Assembly: GCF_011947195.1 (NCBI RefSeq)
Contig: NZ_JAATVY010000003.1
Span: 396,745-460,744 of the forward strand
From: Planosporangium thailandense
GTDB lineage: Bacteria; Actinomycetota; Actinomycetes; Mycobacteriales; Micromonosporaceae
DNA length: 64,000 nt
Direction of reading: 5' to 3'
The translations under genes and the position numbers were made by a program. The notes beneath the pieces are model-generated. The model was not told the DNA's origin. It searched no databases and worked only from the letters and a program-made list of their open reading frames with translations. Positions 34,564 through 41,646 of this stretch are shown here, piece after piece. The first letter of the stretch is position 1, and each line of letters begins with the position of its first letter.

Positions 34564-34594
34564 TTTGCGCGGTCCGAGCGCCCCGGAATAGCCT
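34564..34594 (+). promoter_or_regulatory. Putative whiB7 promoter
   Basis: A possible -35 TTTGCG (34564-34569) and -10 TAGCCT (34589-34594), 19 bp apart, follow directly after the AT-rich stretch GGAAATTC. AT-rich DNA just upstream of the -35 is the known signature of WhiB7-activated promoters, so autoactivation is plausible. Confidence 0.4.
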
Positions 34595-34701
34595 GCTGAC
34601 ACGCCCTGCGGACGACGCAATCTTCGGTGCCGGCCGCCGGGTGGCCGCACCGCGTTCGTCACGCGAACGCCCGTAACGAGAGCAGACAGGAGGTGGACGA
34701 C

Positions 34702-34992
34702 GTGAAGCTCACGGCCGTATACGAGCGACCGTCGGCGCTGCTGCCTGTCCGCACTCAGGTGTCTGGTGCTCCAGGTTCGCTCGTCGCTTCCGCTGCCGCC
34801 CACGTCAACGTGGGCCACGTGGCTGTTTCCGGCGGGCTGGGCGTCGGCACGTCGCAGATCCAGGCTCAGCGGGCTCAGATGCAGGGGCGCATTGGCTCCC
34901 TGTACGGGCTCACGACCAAGGACGCCGCCAAGAAGGCCGACACGGTCTTCGGCGATGTCCGCGGAGTTCCACCTCGAGGAAGGCCGGTCTAG
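34702..34992 (+). CDS. Upstream ORF in the whiB7 leader
   Basis: A 96-codon frame beginning GTG at 34702 with a perfect AGGAGGT 6 bp upstream. The product (VKLTAVYERPSALLPV...) has no domain, and its last codons lie in sequence that can pair with downstream leader RNA (34983-34992 with 35000-35012). Long leaders with translated upstream ORFs that control whiB7 by attenuation are known in mycobacteria and Streptomyces. The act of translating it, rather than the peptide, is probably what matters. Confidence 0.6.
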   Translation: MKLTAVYERPSALLPVRTQVSGAPGSLVASAAAHVNVGHVAVSGGLGVGTSQIQAQRAQMQGRIGSLYGLTTKDAAKKADTVFGDVRGVPPRGRPV

Positions 34993-35019
34993 GGACCACC
35001 TAGACCACCGGCTCACCTC

Positions 35020-35063
35020 GAGGCCGCGGAACCCGCAACCGGGATCCGCGGCCTCAGTCTTTT
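35020..35063 (+). terminator. Attenuator terminator in the whiB7 leader
   Basis: GAGGCCGCGGA (35020-35030) pairs perfectly with TCCGCGGCCTC (35045-35055), followed by TCTTTTA. This is a true intrinsic terminator with a T-run, rare in this window, placed 45 bp before whiB7. An upstream alternative hairpin (34983-35012) and the repeated CCTCGAGG (34972 and 35017) offer competing folds. Confidence 0.75.
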
Positions 35064-35107
35064 ACCACGAGTAATCGAGACCACGAGCAGAAAGAGAGGT
35101 GACCGGA

Positions 35108-35488
35108 ATGAGTCTGGCGACGGCGTCCCTCGACGTCACAGTCGAGGTGGACGCGGGTTGTCTGCGCAGTTCGGTGCCCGGAGTGAAGTCGGAGCTTCCC
35201 TGCCGCACGTTCGACCCGGACCTGTGGTTCTCCGACAGCCCCACCGAGTTGGAGCTGGCCAAGGGCCTGTGCGGGGACTGCCCGCTGCGGGTGGAGTGCC
35301 TGGCCGGCGCGCTCGAGCGGGCCGAGCCCTGGGGGGTCTGGGGTGGCGAGATCTTCGAGCGGGGAGCGGTCGTGCCGCGCAAGCGGCCTCGTGGCCGGCC
35401 CCGGAAGGAGGACGTCGCCCGGGATGCCGTCCTGCGCGTCGAGGTGGCGGCTCGCACCGCCGCCGTCGTCGCGGGAGTGGCGGCCTGA
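35108..35488 (+). CDS. whiB7: WhiB7-type transcription regulator
   Basis: Fe-S protein that works with the main sigma factor to induce intrinsic antibiotic resistance genes. The 126-aa product has four cluster cysteines (in LPCRTF and CGDCPLRVEC), the WhiB turn WGVWGGE with the WhiB7-specific EPWGVWGGE form, and a C-terminal AT-hook KRPRGRPRK. ATG 35108 was chosen for AGAGAGG 8 bp upstream; a GTG at 35099 is possible. It lies between uvrD2 and the ABC1 kinase gene as in mycobacteria and is controlled by the attenuator leader described here. Confidence 0.95.
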   Translation: MSLATASLDVTVEVDAGCLRSSVPGVKSELPCRTFDPDLWFSDSPTELELAKGLCGDCPLRVECLAGALERAEPWGVWGGEIFERGAVVPRKRPRGRPRKEDVARDAVLRVEVAARTAAVVAGVAA

Positions 35489-35585
35489 CATGACGACCCG
35501 TACGCCTGCCAGCCGTCGACTGCGGAAGTCGCAGTCGGTCCGGCCTACCAAGGTATCGAGCAACACCCGACCGAGGAGCATCACA

Positions 35586-35741
35586 GTGAAGATCCCGACC
35601 GGGATACAACTCATCAACGAAGCGTTGTCACGTGCGCGAACGCGTCGGCCTCAGGACGTGGGGACTTCTGAGGCTTACCGTTCCGCCCGGCAGATCGCGA
35701 TGAGCGCGCGGCGCGAGAGCGCCCGTCTGCTGGGCGAATAA
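35586..35741 (+). CDS. Small conserved-looking basic protein after whiB7
   Basis: A 51-aa protein (VKIPTGIQLINEALSRART...) ending in a basic, Ala/Arg-rich helix (SARQIAMSARRESARLLGE). GTG 35586 has GAGGAG 7 bp upstream. An in-frame ATG at 35490 would add 32 basic residues but has no site. It sits 97 bp after whiB7 and before a strong terminator, so it is probably on the whiB7 transcript and could belong to its response. No family recognised. Confidence 0.6.
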   Translation: MKIPTGIQLINEALSRARTRRPQDVGTSEAYRSARQIAMSARRESARLLGE

Positions 35742-35758
35742 CGACTAGGGCAGTACCA

Positions 35759-35791
35759 CCGGTGCCCGCCCCCGACGGGGGCGGGCACCGG
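35759..35791. terminator. Strong GC hairpin, end of whiB7 transcript
   Basis: A perfect 16-bp stem, CCGGTGCCCGCCCCCG with its complement, around a single-base loop. It lies between convergent genes and can serve both. Confidence 0.8.
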
Positions 35792-35809
35792 CGCGTTTGG
35801 CGAGGACGA

Positions 35810-37126
35810 TCAGTCGGCCGTGAAACCGGGAAGCCACTCCTCGACGATCTCCCGGTATCCGGCCCGCGCCTCCAGCTGGCACAGCACGCCGATCGAGCCG
35901 AGCGTGACCCGGTGCACCAGCAGGTAGGACGGCGGGAGGTTGAGGTTTCGCCCGAGCTGGTACGCCGGGCTGCGCGGGTTGGCCAGCCGGGTCGCCTCCG
36001 CCCGCAGCCACGCCCGGCTGAAGCGGAAGTCGTCGCTCGCGATGGGCTCGAGGATCGGCAGGAGGTAGTCGAGCACGGCCTGCGCGTCGATCTCGAGGTC
36101 GGGCTTGACGAAGCCCTCCTCCCGCAGACCCGCCAGTACGCCGTCGGCGTCGCCGTCGAGCGCGAGCCGGGTCAGCCGCCCGATCTGCTCGAGCATCCCG
36201 GCCGGTACGCGGGCGACGGCACCGAAGTCGAGCACGGCGAGCCGGCCGTCGGCGAGCATCCGGAAGTTGCCCGGGTGCGGATCGGCGTGCAGCAGCCCGT
36301 CGGTCATGTGCGGCGCTGAGAAGTGGAGCACCGCCATGCGCTCACCGGCGGCGTCCCGTTCGGCCTCGGTGCCGGAGGCGATCACGGCCGACAGGGGGGT
36401 GCCGTCGACCCACTCGGTGACCAGCACCCGCGGTGAGGTGGCCACGACCGACGGCACGTAAATCATGTCGTCCTCGGCGTAGCCGTGCGCGAACTCCTCC
36501 TGCGCGGAGGCTTCGAGCTCGTAGTCCAGCTCCTCGACGATACGCGCCTTCAGCTCGGCGACCAGCGGTTTCACGTCCAGGCCGGGCTGGAGGACGCGGA
36601 ACAGGCTGGCCAGCCGGCTGAGCTGGTTGAGGTCGGAGACGAGGGCGTCGCCGGCCCCCGGGTACTGCACCTTCACCGCGACCTCGCGCCCGTCGGCCCA
36701 CACCGCACGGTGTACCTGGCCGATGCTCGCCGCCGCGGACGGCTTGTCGTCGAACTCGCGGAAGCGCTCCCGCCAGTCGGCGCCCAGCGAGGACGCGATG
36801 ACCTTGTGGACGCTCGCGGCGGGCAGCGGGGGCGCGGCCTCCTGGAGCTTGGTGAGCGCGGCCCGGTAGGGGCCGGCCAGCTCTTCGGGGAGGGCCGCCT
36901 CGAACACCGACAGCGCCTGGCCGAACTTCATGGCGCCGCCCTTGAGCTGGCCGAGCACGCTGAACAGGTGCTCGGCGGTGCGCTGCTGCACCTCGGCGGA
37001 GACGACGTCGGCGGCGATCCCGGTGACGCGCTTGCCGAGGCCGAGCGCGGCCCGACCGGCGAACCCGATCGGGAGGGAGGCCAACTTTGCCGACCGGCTG
37101 ACGGCGCGGCGAGGGATGTCGGTCAT
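35810..37126 (-). CDS. ABC1/AarF/UbiB family atypical kinase
   Basis: A 438-aa protein of the UbiB/ABC1 family, atypical kinases linked to isoprenoid-quinone metabolism and membrane lipid homeostasis. The family's KxGQ motif is in GGAMKFGQALS (near residue 65). An Ala-rich loop AAASIGQVHRA replaces the Gly-rich loop, and the catalytic HADPHPGNF and LDFGAV are intact. No transmembrane helices are evident at the C-terminus. The locus matches Rv3197. Its actual substrate is unknown. Confidence 0.9.
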   Translation of the reverse strand: MTDIPRRAVSRSAKLASLPIGFAGRAALGLGKRVTGIAADVVSAEVQQRTAEHLFSVLGQLKGGAMKFGQALSVFEAALPEELAGPYRAALTKLQEAAPPLPAASVHKVIASSLGADWRERFREFDDKPSAAASIGQVHRAVWADGREVAVKVQYPGAGDALVSDLNQLSRLASLFRVLQPGLDVKPLVAELKARIVEELDYELEASAQEEFAHGYAEDDMIYVPSVVATSPRVLVTEWVDGTPLSAVIASGTEAERDAAGERMAVLHFSAPHMTDGLLHADPHPGNFRMLADGRLAVLDFGAVARVPAGMLEQIGRLTRLALDGDADGVLAGLREEGFVKPDLEIDAQAVLDYLLPILEPIASDDFRFSRAWLRAEATRLANPRSPAYQLGRNLNLPPSYLLVHRVTLGSIGVLCQLEARAGYREIVEEWLPGFTAD

Positions 37127-37130
37127 TGCG

Positions 37131-38234
37131 TCAATTCTTACCTGGTCTTAGCAACGATCGGCGAGTTCGTCGGCAATCACATCGGGGGTGAGGTTGCCAA
37201 CTGCGCCGTCTTTCGCCGCAGCCGCCGTCGAGCTCGATGGTAGCGCCCCTGGTCCGCGGCGAGCCCCCGTCGAGATACGCGAGCACCTCGGCCACGGCGT
37301 ACCCGACACCCAGCAGGGTCGTGGTCGCCGCGCAGGCCTGGCTGGGCGGTGGCGCGGTGGCCAGCTGCGCCGCGAGCACCTCCCAGGCCGGGTCGCGGTC
37401 GCCGCGGTGCAGGTCGAGGCAGGCCAGGCAGGGCGAGCCCGCGGGCGGGACGAACGGACCGACGACCACGGCCGCGTCCCGTACCGCGACCGCGAGGTGC
37501 GGCAGGCGCCGTCTCGCGTACGCCCTGGCCGTCAGCGCCGCCGGGGTGGGGTCGGCGCCGACGCGTACCGCGAACGTCGCCTCGTCGGGTCGTAGCGGGG
37601 TCACGACGACGCCCGGGGCGGCCCGGGTGACCAGCTCCGGCACCGCCTCGGCCGCGGGCCGGCCGACGTCGGCGGCCGACAGCCCGCCCGGCGCCACGTC
37701 GTCGCTGGCGACCGGGCCGGAGACCCGGGTGGCGACGTGACCCACCCCGGCGGCGGCGAGCGTCGCGGCGATCGGGGCCGCCAATCGTGCCTGACCGGTG
37801 ACGAGAACCCGCGCGGCGGAGCGCCGGCGCAGCAGTTGGGCGGGGGTACGCGGCGCCGCGGAGGCAGCGGCGATGGCGGCGCTCCCGGCGGGCGGGAGCT
37901 GCCGGGTCGCGAGCGCGGCGGCCTCCCCGGCGAGTCGGCGGCGCTGCGCGTGCGGCAGGCCCCGCGGTACGAGGGCCTGCGCGCTGATGAGCACGCCGGC
38001 CTGGCGCAGTGCGGTGAGCACGCCGGCCACCTGGTCGGCGGAGATGCCCAGGGCGGCGGCTTCGGCGGTGACGGCCCGTTCGGTACGGGTGCCGTCGAGC
38101 AGGCCGAGGATGCGGGCCGAGACGGGCTGGGTGAACTCCACGATCACCGCCCGGTCGGGATCGGTGCCGAGCTGGAGCGTGGTGCGGTCGCGCCACAGGG
38201 GGCGCAGGTGTGGCAGCAGGGTCGGTCGGTCCAT
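37131..38234 (-). CDS. ThiF/E1-like, TOMM-cyclodehydratase-type protein
   Basis: A 367-aa protein related to degenerate E1-like (ThiF) proteins, also found as leader-binding parts of azole-forming cyclodehydratases. Features are a winged-helix-like N-terminal part (about 1-100), a Rossmann-like centre with LVTGQARLAAPIAATLAAAGV, and PCLACLDLHRGDRDPAW. The adenylation residues of true E1 enzymes are not obvious. The gene lies 4 bp from the ABC1 kinase gene, as with Rv3196/Rv3197, so the pair may act together. ATG 38234 was chosen; an upstream ATG at 38300 would start inside DnaA-box sequence. Confidence 0.7.
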   Translation of the reverse strand: MDRPTLLPHLRPLWRDRTTLQLGTDPDRAVIVEFTQPVSARILGLLDGTRTERAVTAEAAALGISADQVAGVLTALRQAGVLISAQALVPRGLPHAQRRRLAGEAAALATRQLPPAGSAAIAAASAAPRTPAQLLRRRSAARVLVTGQARLAAPIAATLAAAGVGHVATRVSGPVASDDVAPGGLSAADVGRPAAEAVPELVTRAAPGVVVTPLRPDEATFAVRVGADPTPAALTARAYARRRLPHLAVAVRDAAVVVGPFVPPAGSPCLACLDLHRGDRDPAWEVLAAQLATAPPPSQACAATTTLLGVGYAVAEVLAYLDGGSPRTRGATIELDGGCGERRRSWQPHPRCDCRRTRRSLLRPGKN

Positions 38235-38274
38235 ACCGCCAGACCATGCTCGTGCGAGCGCTGTGCCGCTCCGG

Positions 38275-38336
38275 TTGTCCACAGCCAGGGGTGTGGACAA
38301 CCGCTAATCCACAGCGGTACACCGGGGTTGTTCACA
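38275..38336. promoter_or_regulatory. Cluster of four DnaA boxes
   Basis: TTGTCCACA at 38275-38283 is the actinobacterial consensus. TGTGGACAA at 38292-38300 is its exact reverse complement. TAATCCACA (38305-38313) and TTGTTCACA (38328-38336) each differ from it slightly. All lie within 62 bp just upstream of the ThiF-like gene. Confidence 0.65.
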
Positions 38337-38486
38337 CGGGGTGTGCCGAAGTGTCAGCTATTTGTCGCCGGCCAGGCGTCGCCGGCTATGTGTCACCGGC
38401 CGGGCTGGCGGCCGGTCCGGCCCACCGCGCGGGTGGTCCGGGCCGGCCGTAGCTCCGGTCGGCTGTCCGGGGTGTGGACGTTGCGA

Positions 38487-38639
38487 TCAGGCCTTGCCCA
38501 GGATCCGGTTGACGGTCGTACCGCAGACCGGGCAGGTGCCCTTCGCCATCCTCATGCCGGACTTGGATACGGCGACCTCGCCCTGGAAGTCACGCTTTTC
38601 CTTGCACTTGACGCAGTAGCCGTTGTAGGTCTCGGCCAC
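38487..38639 (-). CDS. DUF5679 zinc-ribbon protein
   Basis: A 50-aa protein with two CxxC pairs, YCVKCKEKRDF and TCPVCGTT, forming a zinc ribbon. The whole length matches the small DUF5679 family common in actinomycetes, function unknown. GTG 38639 follows GAGGAGG by 6 bp, which rules out the ATG inside that ribosome binding site. It sits alone between two clusters of DnaA boxes. Confidence 0.85.
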   Translation of the reverse strand: MAETYNGYCVKCKEKRDFQGEVAVSKSGMRMAKGTCPVCGTTVNRILGKA

Positions 38640-39048
38640 GGTTGCCCTCCTCATGGTTCCCGCCGGCACGGGTTTCGCCGGCGGCTTGATCAGCCGGCCC
38701 GCCCTCCCCGGGTGGTACGGCGGTCCTGCTCTCCCCGTCGGTGAAGACAGGGGGCAGCAGTACCACGGTGACACGAGGTGCGAACCGACCACGTGAGTCT
38801 GCCTTGTCTGAGTCCCGCAAAAAGTCTGGTTATGCGAGACACGCCGACTAATTGTTGTCCACAGGTTGTGGATAACTCTGTGGGTGATGGTGTGGGTACC
38901 GGTGGATAACGAGTGACGCGCCGGTGGATTCAGGGTGATCCGTCGGCGAGTCGCTCTCCAGGAATCTTTCCGACGAGATACCACGAATCATCTTCATCCG
39001 GGCGGGTGACAGAGAATTGACTCTTGCGCCCCATGGGCGGCTGCCGGC
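38640..39048. other. 409-bp intergenic region with a second DnaA-box cluster
   Basis: No gene seen. 38855-38863 is TTGTCCACA; 38867-38875 is TGTGGATAA, the reverse complement of TTATCCACA. 38901-38909 (GGTGGATAA) is a one-mismatch box on the same strand. The spacing and AT content (TAATTGTTGTCC) are higher than in surrounding DNA. Promoters for the flanking divergent genes must also lie here. Confidence 0.55.
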
Positions 39049-39054
39049 TAGCGT
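39049..39054 (+). promoter_or_regulatory. -10 element of leaderless M48-type gene mRNA
   Basis: TAGCGT ends 6 nt before the GTG at 39061. Confidence 0.45.
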
Positions 39055-39060
39055 GCCCAC

Positions 39061-39618
39061 GTGGGCAGTACCCCGGGGTTACGCAGGACCGGCGTGCGCA
39101 AGCCGGTCGTCGAGGTGCGACGCAGCCAGCGCCGCCGGCGGACCGTGTCCGCGTACCGGGACGGCGAGCGCGTGGTTGTACTGATCCCCGCCCGGTTCTC
39201 CCGCGCCGAGGAGCGCGAATGGGTGGACCGGATGCTCGCGCGGCTCGACGCCCGCGAGCAGCGTAGCCGCCGCACGGACGCCGCCCTGCAGGCCCGCGCG
39301 GCCCGGATCGTCGCCCGCTACCTGCCCGAGCACGCCGGCGCCGCACGCCCGGTGAGCGTCCGGTGGGTGACCAACCAGAACGGCCGCTGGGGCTCCTGCA
39401 CGCCGGCCGACGGCACCATCCGGATCTCGCACCGCGTACAGGAGATGCCCGACTGGGTGATCGACTACGTGCTGCTGCACGAACTCGCCCACCTGGTCGT
39501 GCCCAGCCACAGCGCCGACTTCTGGGGCCTGGTCGCCCGCTACCCGAAGACCGAACGCGCCCGGGGCTACCTTGAGGGGGTGTCCGCAGCCGCCTGCCTC
39601 GGGATGAGCGACGAATGA
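39061..39618 (+). CDS. YgjP-like (DUF45) metallopeptidase
   Basis: A 185-aa protein of the YgjP/DUF45 family, often placed in M48. The zinc motif LLHELAHLV is intact, with a downstream family pattern VPSHSADFW that supplies further ligands. The central NGRWGSCTPADGTIRI is characteristic of the family. Function in bacteria is unknown; related domains sit in SprT-like peptidases. GTG 39061 follows a TAGCGT -10 by 6 nt (leaderless). It overlaps the next gene by 4 bp (ATGA). Confidence 0.88.
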   Translation: MGSTPGLRRTGVRKPVVEVRRSQRRRRTVSAYRDGERVVVLIPARFSRAEEREWVDRMLARLDAREQRSRRTDAALQARAARIVARYLPEHAGAARPVSVRWVTNQNGRWGSCTPADGTIRISHRVQEMPDWVIDYVLLHELAHLVVPSHSADFWGLVARYPKTERARGYLEGVSAAACLGMSDE

Positions 39619-40232
39619 GGCGCGCTGTCATAGCGTTGCTGACCGAGGTCGGCTGGGCTCCGCCGGGTATCGGCCGCGAGGTGTGGCGACGGGCGCTCGC
39701 CGAGGATGTCGTCGACCTGCTGAGTACGCTCGCGGCGGCCGAACCGGCGATCGCCGTGGGGCCGGCCGACCGGGACCTGGCGGCAGCCATCGCCTGGCCG
39801 GGCATGCCGGTGTTCGAACTGCCCGAGCCCACCCCACTGGCCGCCCTGCGCGCGGCGGCGGACGCCGGGTACGCCATGGGCGCGGTCCTGGCCGCCGACG
39901 CGCCTGATCTGCCCGGGATGCTCATCGGCAAGCTGCTTCAGCCGCTGACGAGCCGGATAGCCGCGGTGGCGCCCGCCCACGGGGGCGGACTGCTCGGTGT
40001 CGCGAGCCGGCTGCCGCTGCCCGACTGGCTGCCGCCGGTCGACCTGGACGCCGGCCGGCCCGAGGAGCTACGCGCGGCGGCGCCGCGGAAGGCGCTCGTC
40101 GCGGTCACGCCCGGCTGGCGGCGCCAGCGCGGCCCCGAGGATCTGACCGGCCTGGATCCGGCCCTGGAGGGCTGGGAGGCGACCCGCGCGCTGCTCTCCT
40201 TTGGAGATCTTGGACACTTGCGCCAGCTATAG
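39615..40232 (+). CDS. Probable GT-A-fold nucleotidyl/glycosyltransferase-like protein
   Basis: A 205-aa protein without a close family I can name. The segments VLAADAPDLPGMLIGKLLQPL and VAPAHGGGLLGVASRLPLPDWLP follow the pattern of GT-A nucleotidyltransferases such as CofC or TIGR04282 proteins, where an acidic residue before the Pro holds the metal. The N-terminal nucleotide-binding Gly/Arg-rich motif is not evident, so it may be inactive or only distantly related. Coupled to the YgjP-like gene. Its 3' end lies in the hairpin at 40206-40253. Confidence 0.5.
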   Translation: MRRAVIALLTEVGWAPPGIGREVWRRALAEDVVDLLSTLAAAEPAIAVGPADRDLAAAIAWPGMPVFELPEPTPLAALRAAADAGYAMGAVLAADAPDLPGMLIGKLLQPLTSRIAAVAPAHGGGLLGVASRLPLPDWLPPVDLDAGRPEELRAAAPRKALVAVTPGWRRQRGPEDLTGLDPALEGWEATRALLSFGDLGHLRQL

Positions 40233-40253
40233 GTCGCACAAGTGTCCAAGATC
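40206..40253. terminator. Perfect hairpin between convergent genes
   Basis: GATCTTGGACACTTG (40206-40220) pairs with its exact complement at 40239-40253 around an 18-nt loop. It covers the stop codon of the + strand gene and ends one base before that of the - strand gene. It shares the GATCTTGGACAC arm with 11499-11548. Confidence 0.75.
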
Positions 40254-40254
40254 G

Positions 40255-41583
40255 CTAGGGCGTGTCGTCGCCCAGCTCGTTCTCCAGGTTCGTGAGTTCG
40301 AGCGAGGACTGGGCGTACGTCTGCGGGTCGGCGAAGGCGTCCTCGTCGGGCAGCAGGTCGGGGTGGCCCCACAGCGCGTCCCGGCCCGAGACGCCCCGGT
40401 GCTCGGTCAGCGCCGCCCAGAGCGCGGTCGCCTCGCGCAGCCGGCGCGGCCGCAGTTCGAGCCCGACGAGCGCGGCGAAGGTCTGCTCGGCCGGTCCACC
40501 GGCGGCGCGCCGGCGCCGGAACGCCTCCGCGAGCCGGACGACGTCGGGCAGCCGGTCACCGGCGGCGCGCTCGACGACGTGGCTGACCCAGCCCTCGATC
40601 AGGGCCAGGGCCGTCTCCAGCCGCGCCAGCGCCGCCTTCTGCTGCGGGCTGTCCTCGGGCGAGAACACGCCTTCGAGCGCGATCTCCTGCATACCCTCCG
40701 GGTTGGTCGGGTCGAAGCGGCCCATGGCCTCCTCGATCGCCTCCCGGTTGACATGGATGCCGGCCGCGTACGCGTCCACCGCGGCCAGCACATGTCCGCG
40801 CAGCCACGGGACGTGCCCGAACAGTCGCTGGTGGGCCGCCTCGCGCAGCGCCACGTACAGCCGGACCTGGTCGCCGTCGATCTCCAGGCCCTGCCCGTAC
40901 TCCTTGATGTTGGCCGGGACCAGGGCGGCGACGCCCGCCGGGCCCAGCGGGAGCCCGATGTCGCCGGCGGAGAGCACCTCGGCGGCCAGGGACCCGAGCG
41001 CGGTGCCGAGCTGACCGCCGAACAGGGCGCCACCCAGCGAGGTCACCATCGACGTCATGGGGCCGAGCTGGGCGCGCATCTCCTCGGGGACCAGGTCCGC
41101 CATCGCCGACACCATGCGCGCCGCGACCGGGTCGCACAGCTTGCGCCAGACGTCGAGGGTGGAGCTGAGCCATTCGGAACGGGTCCAGGCGGCGGTCGAC
41201 GCGATGCCGGAGGGCAGCGCGGACTCCGGCTCCAGCCACAGGTCCGCCAGACGCAGCGCCTCGGCCACCGCGCCGCGCTCGGCCGGGCCGATGGCGGGGT
41301 CACCGACCGGACCGCTCTGCTCGGCGGCGGGCTGGGCCGGCTCGCCGGCGCCCGCCGGCAGCGACAACCCGAACGGCATCTGACCCATGCCGCCCCCAGG
41401 CCCACCGGTGAGGTGCGCCTGCGCGACCTGGCGGGCGAGATCCCAGTTGACGGGGCCGCCGCCGGGCGTCGCGAAGAGTTGTTGCAACTGGCTCAGGAAG
41501 CGCTGCATCTGCTGCGGATCATTGGGATCCGGCAGATCGCCGCCACCGGGCAAACCGAATCCGAACGGGGTGTCTGCGGGCAC
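40255..41583 (-). CDS. DUF2342/zincin-like putative metalloprotease
   Basis: A 442-aa member of the actinobacterial DUF2342 (TIGR03624) family, described as zincin-like. The N-terminus is Gly/Pro-rich. The conserved core includes LREAAHQRLFGHVPWLRGH, the probable metal region, and FDPTNPEGMQEI. The GTG at 41583 has no clear site. It is divergent from ylbL with only 63 bp between starts, as with Rv3195/Rv3194c. Enzymatic activity is unproven in the family as far as I know. Confidence 0.82.
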   Translation of the reverse strand: MPADTPFGFGLPGGGDLPDPNDPQQMQRFLSQLQQLFATPGGGPVNWDLARQVAQAHLTGGPGGGMGQMPFGLSLPAGAGEPAQPAAEQSGPVGDPAIGPAERGAVAEALRLADLWLEPESALPSGIASTAAWTRSEWLSSTLDVWRKLCDPVAARMVSAMADLVPEEMRAQLGPMTSMVTSLGGALFGGQLGTALGSLAAEVLSAGDIGLPLGPAGVAALVPANIKEYGQGLEIDGDQVRLYVALREAAHQRLFGHVPWLRGHVLAAVDAYAAGIHVNREAIEEAMGRFDPTNPEGMQEIALEGVFSPEDSPQQKAALARLETALALIEGWVSHVVERAAGDRLPDVVRLAEAFRRRRAAGGPAEQTFAALVGLELRPRRLREATALWAALTEHRGVSGRDALWGHPDLLPDEDAFADPQTYAQSSLELTNLENELGDDTP

Positions 41584-41633
41584 AGTTCAACGGTACGCGA
41601 CGCCTGCTCGCGGCCGTCGCGGTACGTGCCGGA

Positions 41634-41639
41634 TAGGCT
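41634..41639 (+). promoter_or_regulatory. -10 element of leaderless ylbL mRNA
   Basis: TAGGCT ends 7 nt before the ATG at 41647, with no Shine-Dalgarno. Confidence 0.45.
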
Positions 41640-41646
41640 CGCGGCC

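Noticed and set aside
32347..35016. 889-codon open frame on the - strand
   Set aside because: It is antisense to uvrD2 and the whiB7 leader, is rich in Arg/Pro/Gly/His with no domain, and comes from GC-biased third positions of the real genes.
38275..38909. Chromosomal origin of replication
   Set aside because: The DnaA boxes are few, no dnaA, dnaN or AT-rich unwinding region is nearby, and a gene lies between the clusters.
38930..39931. 333-codon open frame on the - strand
   Set aside because: Antisense to the YgjP-like metallopeptidase gene and its neighbour; low-complexity Arg/Ser/Gly composition.
40201..41646. N-terminal extension of ylbL
   Set aside because: It is antisense to the DUF2342 gene; the true protein begins with a signal-anchor at 41647, 7 nt after a -10.
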